This document shows, piece by piece, positions 1 through 5,434 of a stretch of 5,958 nucleotides of DNA; within the stretch, counting starts at the first letter, position 1; each line of letters starts with the position of its first letter. This DNA is from Candidatus Moraniibacteriota bacterium. GTDB taxonomy: Bacteria > Patescibacteriota > Minisyncoccia > JAHIHE01 > JAGLIN01. Where the stretch lies: contig DAOWHY010000021.1 in NCBI GenBank assembly GCA_030641185.1, positions 1-5,958 of the forward strand, written 5' to 3'. Position numbers and translations under genes: made by a program. The notes beneath the pieces are model-generated. The model was not told the origin of the DNA. It saw only the letters and a program-made list of their open reading frames with translations, and searched no databases.

Positions 1-396
1 CCATTGATATAATCCGCCGTCCGTATCGCAGTTTTCTTCGTTATCGTCATAGCAGTATTTTTCTATAACGCCATTGTCAGTTTGTTCGCTCGCGCCGTCA
101 ATTCTTGTTCCCACATTCAAATTTTCAACCATCCATATTTGTGTGCCGATTTTCACAACTTTTCGGCCATGAGCGTTTGTCTGATTGTTTGGATTTGCAA
201 AAGAAGAATTGGCGGACAGTTTGACACGAGCATCAGTATCAGAAAGAATACGGTTTGTAATTGTTGGACTAACTGTAGATGCTAAAGAACCCACTTTAAC
301 TATGGCAATGGAAATAACCAGAGAAAAAATGATGACTGTTAGCCCTGCTTTTATCCAATTAGATGATTTTTGTTTGTCGCTATTGCGTGGTTTCAT
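1..396 (-). CDS. FISUMP-domain surface/secreted protein, N-terminal part (runs off left edge)
   Basis: Read from ATG at 396, the frame stays open to base 1, giving 132 residues with no stop; the C-terminus lies outside the window. Residues 1-14 are polar and basic (several Lys/Arg). Residues 15-33 are hydrophobic and act as a signal anchor or uncleaved signal peptide; no lipobox Cys is visible. Residues 34-75 are a Ser/Thr/Asn-rich linker. From about residue 77 the sequence matches the start of the Fibrobacter succinogenes major paralogous domain (FISUMP, TIGR02145): VKIGTQIWMVENLNVGT (81-97), then EKYCYDDNEENC (112-123) and GGLYQW (127-132). C115 and C123 are the usual FISUMP cysteines. The family is found in surface or secreted proteins of several phyla, including Parcubacteria; its molecular role is unknown, and attachment or surface display is only a guess. 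It starts 98 bp after porD and is probably a separate transcription unit. No Shine-Dalgarno sequence precedes the ATG. Assignment is firm; function is not. Confidence 0.87.
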   Translation of the reverse strand, partial: MKPRNSDKQKSSNWIKAGLTVIIFSLVISIAIVKVGSLASTVSPTITNRILSDTDARVKLSANSSFANPNNQTNAHGRKVVKIGTQIWMVENLNVGTRIDGASEQTDNGVIEKYCYDDNEENCDTDGGLYQW

Positions 397-438
397 ATTT
401 TTGTTGTTATTGATTGGTTAAATTAAATTATTTCTTAT

Positions 439-447
439 ATTTTAACA
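439..447 (-). promoter_or_regulatory. Possible extended -10 promoter for the FISUMP gene
   Basis: On the minus strand this reads TGT-TAAAAT, an extended -10 (TGn plus a 5/6 match to TATAAT), 42 bp before the FISUMP ATG. No good -35 is seen 16-18 bp upstream (TTCCCC is the best available). It lies in the 98-bp gap after porD, where a new transcription unit would be expected. The surroundings are very A/T-rich, so a chance match is quite possible. Confidence 0.28.
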
Positions 448-494
448 TGTTTTAAGTTTTAGGGGAAATTAAAATGATTATCAATTTTATAAAA

Positions 495-797
495 TCAACA
501 AACATTTTCCATTTTTATTGCCTTTACCGGACATTCTTCCGCGCAAATCCCACACCCTTTGCAAAAGTCCATATCAAAACAATCTATTTCCACTTTTTCT
601 TTTTTATCGGTTTTTACCTTTTTTGTTTTAATCGCCATTTCCGGACAAAAGACGGCGCACTTCATACAATTAATGCACTTTTCTTTATCCCAAACAGGCG
701 CTTTCGCTTTCCAACTCCCCGTTTTAAATTCCTTAGAATTTCCCGCCTCAATTATTTTCCCGCCAATCGGGATTTGTTTCGCTGTTTTTAAACTCAT
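495..797 (-). CDS. porD: Pyruvate/2-oxoacid:ferredoxin oxidoreductase, delta subunit (2x[4Fe-4S] ferredoxin)
   Basis: This is a 100-aa ferredoxin-like subunit that carries electrons from the TPP centre of the oxidoreductase to external ferredoxin in the cytoplasm. The N-terminal segment has the PorD/VorD signature GNSKEFKTGSW (19-29), which separates it from free ferredoxins. Two cluster motifs follow: C41-x2-C44-x2-C47-x3-C51-P and C79-x2-C82-x2-C85-x3-C89-P, all eight ligands intact. The linker between them is Lys-rich (57-68) and seems a little longer than in archaeal PorD; two extra cysteines (C73, C100) are present. Length is normal for the family. The stop is TGA. AAGATG, 7 nt before the ATG, is at best a weak ribosome site. 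The gene lies 42 bp after the unidentified membrane-protein gene that separates it from porG. Alpha and beta subunit genes, which normally adjoin, are absent. Substrate (pyruvate, 2-oxoisovalerate or other) cannot be decided from this subunit. Confidence 0.93.
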   Translation of the reverse strand: MSLKTAKQIPIGGKIIEAGNSKEFKTGSWKAKAPVWDKEKCINCMKCAVFCPEMAIKTKKVKTDKKEKVEIDCFDMDFCKGCGICAEECPVKAIKMENVC

Positions 798-839
798 AAT
801 AAATCATCTTAACATTTATAAAATATAATAAAAAAATAT

Positions 840-1334
840 TTAATTCGCTTTAAAAGATTTTATACCAAATTTTTGAATCCTCCATTCGTTGTTTTGCGGG
901 AGTCGTACTAAGTCAACTACAACTAAAGCTGATCCGTTTTCAAAGGTTGCTTCAATGGTATAAAAACCAAGAACAGAATACTTATATCCCATTCCCTCTC
1001 TTAAGTCTCTGAGACCTGTAAATTTAATCACAGCTTGACCTTTTGATTCTTTGTAATTTTCCAACAAGCCCAGTTTTTCTGTTTGAGTATCAAACAGCGA
1101 CTTTGACATTTCCGGATTATCGTTGAAAATTTTAATCAATCCTGGACTTGCGTTATTATATAGCTCTTCATAGTTTTTTGATTTTAAAACAAGAGGAGCC
1201 ACTTCATCAACATATTTTTTACTTTCCTCGTTTAGTTCATTTTCAAAATTACTTAGCTTATAAAAACCTACGCTCGTAATACTTATAACTATAATTACAA
1301 CAAATATAATTATATTTTTCATTTTCTTTTTCAT
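840..1334 (-). CDS. Membrane-anchored protein of unknown function between porG and porD
   Basis: This 164-aa protein is not one I can name. Residues 1-7 are basic (MKKKMKN), residues 8-25 form one hydrophobic helix without a lipobox Cys, and the rest is soluble. By the positive-inside rule the soluble part faces outside the cytoplasm. Residues 30-60 look helical and acidic/Lys-rich. Features further on, YVDEV (41-45), ASPGL (62-66), LGLLENYKESKGQA (88-101), ATFENGSALVVVDLV (129-143) and a terminal WRIQKFGI (151-158), resemble small exported NTF2/cystatin-like hypothetical proteins (DUF4019-like pattern); this is a fold-level impression, not an identification. The gene sits 23 bp after porG and 42 bp before porD, so it is probably co-transcribed with them. 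Its alanine codons (1 GCG of 6) differ from those of porG and porD. ATG at 1334 is preferred, with AAGAAG just upstream; ATG at 1322 (residue 5) is also possible. Confidence 0.78.
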   Translation of the reverse strand: MKKKMKNIIIFVVIIVISITSVGFYKLSNFENELNEESKKYVDEVAPLVLKSKNYEELYNNASPGLIKIFNDNPEMSKSLFDTQTEKLGLLENYKESKGQAVIKFTGLRDLREGMGYKYSVLGFYTIEATFENGSALVVVDLVRLPQNNEWRIQKFGIKSFKAN

Positions 1335-1357
1335 ATTTTTCTTCTTAATTTTTAAAT

Positions 1358-1933
1358 TTATAATTCATTTGAAATTTCATTATATCCTCTCTTCAACGCC
1401 TCCACATTTTTTTCCGTTAATTCCTTTCCAAGCTTGCGACTGAATTTTTCTCTGACGCTTTTAATTAATTGCTCGCAGGAAATTAATCCCGTAATTTTAA
1501 CGATCGCGCCGAGCATTGGCATATTGGGAATATCTTTCCCGAATAATTCCATCGCAATTTTTGTGCCGTCTAAATTATAAACTTGACAATTTTTATTTTT
1601 TAATTTCTTTTTAATTTTTTCCGGACTATCTCCGCAATTGACAATTACAATTCCATTATCAACGAAACCGTCCGTAACAAAAACCTCTCCAAGTAAAGAT
1701 GGATCAACGACCAAAATTAAATCGGGCGCTTCAACATCACAATGCAAATTAATCGGCTGATCGCTAATTCTAAAAAAAGTTTTCATCGGCGCGCCGGATC
1801 TTTCCGGACCATATTCCGAAAACGCCTGCGCGAATTTGTCGCCGGCAATTGCCGCCTCCGCCAAAATTTGCGCCGCTGTTTTCGCGCCCTGTCCCCCGCG
1901 GGAATGAATTCTTATTTGGTAAATGTTTTTCAT
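1358..1933 (-). CDS. porG: Pyruvate/2-oxoacid:ferredoxin oxidoreductase, gamma subunit
   Basis: This 191-aa protein is the gamma subunit (POR catalytic-domain family, PF01558) of a cytoplasmic 2-oxoacid:ferredoxin oxidoreductase, which oxidatively decarboxylates a 2-oxoacid to acyl-CoA, CO2 and reduced ferredoxin. Family signatures are all present: RGGQGAKTAAQIL near the N-terminus (12-24), EYGPERSGAPMKTF (40-53), DLILVVDPSLL (71-81) and PNMPMLGAIVKITGL (136-150). Length is typical (about 180-190 aa), and the start at 1933 matches the usual short lead before RGGQG. No clear Shine-Dalgarno is visible. The gene follows the 145-bp palindromic repeat and leads a tight group with the unidentified membrane protein and porD. 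Codon use is distinctive: 12 of 14 alanines are GCG, and the 5' part is visibly more GC-rich than neighbouring genes. Gamma subunits of pyruvate, 2-oxoisovalerate and related enzymes are alike, so substrate is unsettled. Confidence 0.94.
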   Translation of the reverse strand: MKNIYQIRIHSRGGQGAKTAAQILAEAAIAGDKFAQAFSEYGPERSGAPMKTFFRISDQPINLHCDVEAPDLILVVDPSLLGEVFVTDGFVDNGIVIVNCGDSPEKIKKKLKNKNCQVYNLDGTKIAMELFGKDIPNMPMLGAIVKITGLISCEQLIKSVREKFSRKLGKELTEKNVEALKRGYNEISNEL

Positions 1934-1962
1934 AATATTACTTTACATTATTTAAGCAACTG

Positions 1963-2107
1963 TACTGTCATTGCGAGGAGCCTGAGCGAGCGTAGCGAAC
2001 GAAATGGCGACGAAGCAATCCCGTAATTAAATTCATCGCGCATAGTTGCGGGATTGCTTCGTCGCTCAATTATCCTACGGATAATTTCGCTTCTCGCAAT
2101 GACAGTA
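1963..2107 (-). repeat. 145-bp intergenic palindrome built of two inverted copies of a GTCATTGCGAG/GAAGCAATC repeat
   Basis: Two head-to-head copies of a roughly 60-bp unit (1963-2023 and, inverted, 2049-2107) flank a 25-bp centre. Their outer ends pair perfectly over 15 bp (TACTGTCATTGCGAG at 1963-1977 with 2093-2107), and their inner ends over 17 bp (GCGACGAAGCAATCCCG at 2007-2023 with 2049-2065). The middles differ: 1978-2006 is GC-rich, while 2066-2092 contains a separate 8-bp hairpin, AATTATCC/GGATAATT, with a 3-nt loop (2068-2086). The unit resembles the TCATTGCGAG...GAAGCAATC intergenic repeats common in many bacterial genomes, probably REP/MITE-like. It fills most of the gap between the DUF389 gene and porG, so it would fold in any read-through RNA and may separate the two units. 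No T-run follows on the minus strand, so it is not a classical intrinsic terminator. Strand assignment is arbitrary. Confidence 0.88.
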
Positions 2108-2123
2108 AAAATTATAAATCTTG

Positions 2124-3146
2124 CTAATTACCCTCCCACAACTTAACAATCGGCACAACAGTTATTCTTGGAACGACTGCCTTTTTCATTCTTTGGGAAA
2201 GTATGTCAGCTAAATTATCAACTTGATCCTCTGTTAAAATATCGGAGTGTTGAATTGTAATATCAATAGCTATAACCTCGCCCTTGTCTTCAACATTAAC
2301 GCTTGTTATAGTTGCTTCTGGAAATTTGGCGTTTATGATTTGTCTTATTGTGTTTTGCTGATTTTTTTCTTTTATAGCCTCACTTGTGATTAAAAGCAAG
2401 GGAATTGCCATCACGATCAAAAAAATTAAAGCCCAACGAATATTGCTTTTTCTTTTATCTTGTCCTGTTTCCGTTGATGGTCCTTTAAATCTTGAAATAA
2501 TAAATAAAATTGAAGCGGAAAAAGTTACGGCGATTAGATTCGATAAATAAAGAATAAAAGCTCCGCCCGCCATTTCTAAATTTCCATGAGAAACGGAAAG
2601 TCCCATAACCGTTATTGGGGGTACTAAAGCCGCCGCTACAACAACCCCAGCGATAGCCGCCCCTATTTTAGGATAAGTAATGACAAAAGCTCCAACAAAT
2701 CCAGCGGCAAGAGCGATGAACAATTCAAATATAGTCGGAGAAGTCCTGGATATAAATTCACTCCCTTTTAACGCGTATTCTGGAGATATAAAACCAAGAA
2801 CAAAAGATATTAACAAAATTACGACAGTACTTCTGAGTAAAGTGGAAACTGAATTTTGTAATAATCTGGATCGTCCTTTAATGATCGCGAGTGACAACGC
2901 CAGCACTGGCCAGACCAATGGAGCCAAAAGCATTCCTCCAATAACAACGGCTGAAGAATCAACGATCAAGCCCAGCGTTATTATAATGGCTGAAAAAATT
3001 GTGAGCACAAAAAAATCAAAGTCTCCTTTTGCATTTTCCCTTATTTCATCATAAACCTTCTCCTGCCTTTTTTTGTCAATATGAAAAGGACTAATGTATT
3101 TTTTTATCTCCTTTATTTTTTCAGCTGGAACTTCTTGTATTTCCAT
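2124..3146 (-). CDS. DUF389 family integral membrane protein (TIGR00341/TIGR00271-like)
   Basis: This 340-aa inner-membrane protein has the DUF389 hydrophobic domain, a family of unknown function. The N-terminal 45 residues are charged and cytoplasmic-looking. About seven membrane segments follow, roughly 45-62, 67-89, 104-121, 138-157, 162-184, 192-219 and 237-256. Family hallmarks are DSSAVVIGGMLLAPLVWPVL (63-82) and, in the fifth segment, IGAAIAGVVVAAALVPP (161-177). A soluble C-terminal domain (about 258-340) has alternating beta/alpha character (TITSVNVEDKGEVIAIDITI region, 279-298). Length fits the 300-350 aa members. The gene starts 30 bp after the synthetase stop and is probably translated from the same mRNA; a role in transport or membrane homeostasis linked to fermentation end products is only a guess. 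No Shine-Dalgarno site is visible before the ATG, but the next in-frame start would be too far in. Family call firm; function unknown. Confidence 0.92.
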   Translation of the reverse strand: MEIQEVPAEKIKEIKKYISPFHIDKKRQEKVYDEIRENAKGDFDFFVLTIFSAIIITLGLIVDSSAVVIGGMLLAPLVWPVLALSLAIIKGRSRLLQNSVSTLLRSTVVILLISFVLGFISPEYALKGSEFISRTSPTIFELFIALAAGFVGAFVITYPKIGAAIAGVVVAAALVPPITVMGLSVSHGNLEMAGGAFILYLSNLIAVTFSASILFIISRFKGPSTETGQDKRKSNIRWALIFLIVMAIPLLLITSEAIKEKNQQNTIRQIINAKFPEATITSVNVEDKGEVIAIDITIQHSDILTEDQVDNLADILSQRMKKAVVPRITVVPIVKLWEGN

Positions 3147-3176
3147 ATATTTTATTTAAATTTTAAAAAATTGATG

Positions 3177-5228
3177 TTATATTTCAATCCGAACATCTAC
3201 CGCAAAACATTTTTTTTCTGTCACAATTAAAGGATTAATGTCCAATTCTTTAATTTCTGTATAGTCAGAAACTAAGTCAGAAAGACCGACCAAAGAATCT
3301 GCGATAGAATCTATGTTCGCTTTGGGTAAATTTCTGTATCCATCTAAAATCTTAAATGATTTAATTTCTCTAATCATTTTTAGCGCTTCATTTTTATTTA
3401 TAGGAGCTATTCTAAAAGAAATGTCTTTGGTAATTTCCGTGAAAACACCACCCAAACCAAACATTATTAAATGTCCAAAATTTTCATCCTTTTTAACGCC
3501 TAAAATTATCTCTGCTCCCTTGATCATAGGCTGAATGATTATTCCGTCTAACTTAGCACCAAGTTTTTTACTAGCTTGATCAAAATACTTCTTAACTTCC
3601 AAATCACTATTTACATTTATTTTCACTCCGCCAACTTCAGTTTTGTGACTAATTTTGTTTGAAGATATTTTCAAGGCAACAGGATATCCTATTTCTTCAG
3701 CAAGTTTGATAGCTTGAGAAGGATTTTTTGCTAAGAGTGATTTTACTATTGGGATTTTATAAGATTTTAAAATGTCTAATGACCCGATAAAATCCATTTT
3801 TTTGCTTAAAACCTTCTCTTTATTATCTGGTTTACTCCTATCGGCATCTAATATATTCAAATAATTCGCAGCATCTTTTTTCGCCTTTTTATACTGCCAA
3901 AGTTTTCCCAACGAAAGCGCCGCTTGTAAAGGATAATTATAAAAAGCCAAGAAACTTTTATTAAGCATCTTAACTTCGTTTTCAATTGAAACTCCTCCGA
4001 TAAAACTTGCCAGAACCGGCTTTGAACTTTTTTTTGAGAATTTTACAAGAGCATTCGCTGTCTTTTTTATTTCAGTAGTTTTCTGCGGAGTTAAAATAGA
4101 AATTATTCCGCCAACATTCTCATCAGCCAACAATGTTTCAATGGCAATTTCATATCTGTCAGCTTTAGCGTCACCGATAACGTCAACCGGATTATGTATA
4201 TTTGCCTCTCTTGGTAAGCGTTTTTTAAAAATATCCAATGTTTTCTTTTTAAAAATTGCCATTTTCAAACCATTATCTTCTACCTCATCAGTAGAGATCA
4301 CTCCAGGACCGCCGGCATTGGTAATGATGGCAATTTTATCGCTATCCAAACTATCATAACGAGAAAGTAATTTTGCAACATTAAACAATTCCTCGAGATT
4401 ATTCACACGAACAATACCAGCTTGAGAAAAAGCAACTTTGACTGCTTCTTCTTTATTAGCAAGGGCTCCGGTGTGAGACTTCATCGCTTCACATGACGCT
4501 TTACTTGTTCCGGGTTTAATTATGAAAAGAGGTTTAATTTTTGCCAGCTCCGCCGCAACTTTCATAAACTCCTTTCCCCTCTCAATGCTTTCCAAATAAG
4601 CCAAAACTGCTTTTGTCTTCTTATCGGTCTTAAAAAATTCTAACAATTCAATCTCAGAGATCATTGCCTTATTTCCCATACTCACAAATCTTGAGAATCC
4701 GACATTGTTTAAGTTTGCCCAATCAAGCATTCCTGTACATATTGCTCCAGATTGAGAAATAAATCCGATTGACCCCTTTTGAACCATACCCTCCGCGAAT
4801 GACGCGTTCAAATTGCTTGTAGAATCCAGAATTCCAAGACAATTTGGACCAAGAATATTAATCTCATACTTTTTAGCAATTTCTCTCATTTCTTGCTCAA
4901 GAACATTTCCTTCTTTTCCTATTTCCCTAAACCCGGCGCTTATAATTATGACATTTTTGATCTTTGATTTACCGCATTCAGTCAAAACAAAATTAACTGC
5001 TCGCGCAGGTATGACAATAACAGCTAGATCAATCCTTTGTTTTATATCCAAAACACTTGCATAGGCTTTTATCCCCTGAACTTTATTATATTTCAAATTC
5101 ACCGGATAAACTTTCCCGCGATAACCATGATCAAGAATGTTCCTTAACATTCCGTATCCCAGCTTCTTCTTGTTGGATGATGCGCCAATAACAGCGATTG
5201 ATCTAGGATTGAAAAAATTATTTAGCAT
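3177..5228 (-). CDS. Acetate/acyl-CoA synthetase (ADP-forming), fused alpha-beta subunits
   Basis: This 683-aa enzyme (AcdA-AcdB fusion type, EC 6.2.1.13-like) reversibly converts acetyl-CoA, ADP and phosphate to acetate, CoA and ATP in the cytoplasm, giving ATP in fermentation. Domains in order: CoA-binding Rossmann domain (about 5-130, FFNPRSIAVIGAS at the start, ILGPNCLG at 125-132), succinyl-CoA-ligase-like domain (about 150-285, GFISQSGAICTGMLDWA at 155-171), second ligase domain (about 297-440, ITNAGGPGV at 302-310) and ATP-grasp domain (about 475-683). Catalytic elements are intact: SHTGA with the phospho-accepting His252, Glu213 in AYLES as the likely partner Glu, and the second family histidine His528 in SHKTEVGGV. 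GLGGVFTEI (591-599) and ELDINPLIV (661-669) close the ATP-grasp part. There is no GNAT domain, so it is not a Pat-type protein acetyltransferase. Substrate may be acetate or a longer acid. A promoter candidate lies upstream; DUF389 follows after 30 bp. Confidence 0.95.
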   Translation of the reverse strand: MLNNFFNPRSIAVIGASSNKKKLGYGMLRNILDHGYRGKVYPVNLKYNKVQGIKAYASVLDIKQRIDLAVIVIPARAVNFVLTECGKSKIKNVIIISAGFREIGKEGNVLEQEMREIAKKYEINILGPNCLGILDSTSNLNASFAEGMVQKGSIGFISQSGAICTGMLDWANLNNVGFSRFVSMGNKAMISEIELLEFFKTDKKTKAVLAYLESIERGKEFMKVAAELAKIKPLFIIKPGTSKASCEAMKSHTGALANKEEAVKVAFSQAGIVRVNNLEELFNVAKLLSRYDSLDSDKIAIITNAGGPGVISTDEVEDNGLKMAIFKKKTLDIFKKRLPREANIHNPVDVIGDAKADRYEIAIETLLADENVGGIISILTPQKTTEIKKTANALVKFSKKSSKPVLASFIGGVSIENEVKMLNKSFLAFYNYPLQAALSLGKLWQYKKAKKDAANYLNILDADRSKPDNKEKVLSKKMDFIGSLDILKSYKIPIVKSLLAKNPSQAIKLAEEIGYPVALKISSNKISHKTEVGGVKINVNSDLEVKKYFDQASKKLGAKLDGIIIQPMIKGAEIILGVKKDENFGHLIMFGLGGVFTEITKDISFRIAPINKNEALKMIREIKSFKILDGYRNLPKANIDSIADSLVGLSDLVSDYTEIKELDINPLIVTEKKCFAVDVRIEI

Positions 5229-5263
5229 TTTTGTTTATTAGTTTTTTACTCACAAACACAATT

Positions 5264-5291
5264 CTGTCATTCCCGCGGAGGCGGGAATCCA
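5264..5291 (-). repeat. REP-type hairpin (TGTCATTCCCGC...GCGGGAATCCAG)
   Basis: ATTCCCGC (5269-5276) and GCGGGAAT (5281-5288) form a perfect 8-bp stem around a GGAG loop, preceded by CTGTCATT-type sequence. It stands out as a GC-rich island in a very A/T-rich gap. The form matches widespread REP-like intergenic repeats of the GTCATTCCCGC...GCGGGAATCC type. It lies 36-64 bp before the synthetase start and inside the predicted 5' leader. No T-run follows on the minus strand, so terminator function is unlikely. Strand is arbitrary because the element is palindromic. Confidence 0.78.
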
Positions 5292-5360
5292 GTTAACGCG
5301 CTTAAGACGTGAATTAGATAAAAATAATATTTATTTCTTAAATAATTCTTTATTACATAC

Positions 5361-5390
5361 ATTATAACACATTTATATAAATAATTTGAA
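5361..5390 (-). promoter_or_regulatory. Probable sigma-70 promoter for the acyl-CoA synthetase/DUF389 unit
   Basis: On the minus strand a perfect -10 TATAAT (5366-5361) is preceded by TGT, making an extended -10. A -35 candidate TTCAAA (5390-5385, 4/6 to TTGACA) lies 18 bp upstream. Transcription would begin near 5354, giving a leader of roughly 125 nt that contains the REP-type hairpin. The position, just after the glycosyltransferase gene and before the synthetase, is where a promoter is expected. The region is extremely A/T-rich, so other -10-like matches exist, but this is the best. Confidence 0.5.
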
Positions 5391-5392
5391 TT

Positions 5393-5434
5393 AATATGAA
5401 ATACTGAATACAGCATACTAAATACTACATACCA
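5393..5434 (-). repeat. Imperfect heptanucleotide tandem repeat, six units, overlapping the glycosyltransferase 3' end
   Basis: Reading the plus strand in 7-base steps gives AATATGA, AATACTG, AATACAG, CATACTA, AATACTA, CATACCA, a consensus near (A/C)ATACTR. The array includes the TAG stop (5425-5427) and the last two sense codons of the glycosyltransferase, and ends 3 bp short of the candidate -35 of the synthetase promoter. As the period is not a multiple of three, gain or loss of units could shift the glycosyltransferase C-terminus and change spacing upstream of the promoter. Confidence 0.6.

Noticed and set aside
495..497. TGA of porD as a sense codon (alternative genetic code)
   Set aside because: PorD ends naturally at this point, read-through would add only about a dozen unconserved residues, and other genes encode Trp and Gly with standard codons.
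474..828. Two plus-strand open frames of 105 and 89 codons opposite porD
   Set aside because: They are antisense shadows of a gene with intact ferredoxin motifs; their proteins have low-complexity Phe-rich content and no family resemblance.
1934..1990. Promoter for porG using ATGACA (5/6 to TTGACA) at the repeat end
   Set aside because: The only -10-like hexamer at usable distance (TAATGT, 15-bp spacer) is a 3/6 match, too weak to list.
1742..2026. Plus-strand open frame ending in a SLSERSERNGDEAI-type peptide
   Set aside because: It is the antisense of porG running into the 145-bp repeat; that peptide is the translation of the repeat itself, not a gene.
1963..2107. CRISPR array or structured ncRNA gene
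   Set aside because: Only two inverted units are present with no regularly spaced direct repeats or spacers. The pattern is that of a REP/MITE-like palindrome and not an RNA gene I can recognise.
2680..3054. Plus-strand 124-codon open frame inside the DUF389 gene
   Set aside because: It is fully antisense to a recognised membrane protein and shows no coding signature of its own.
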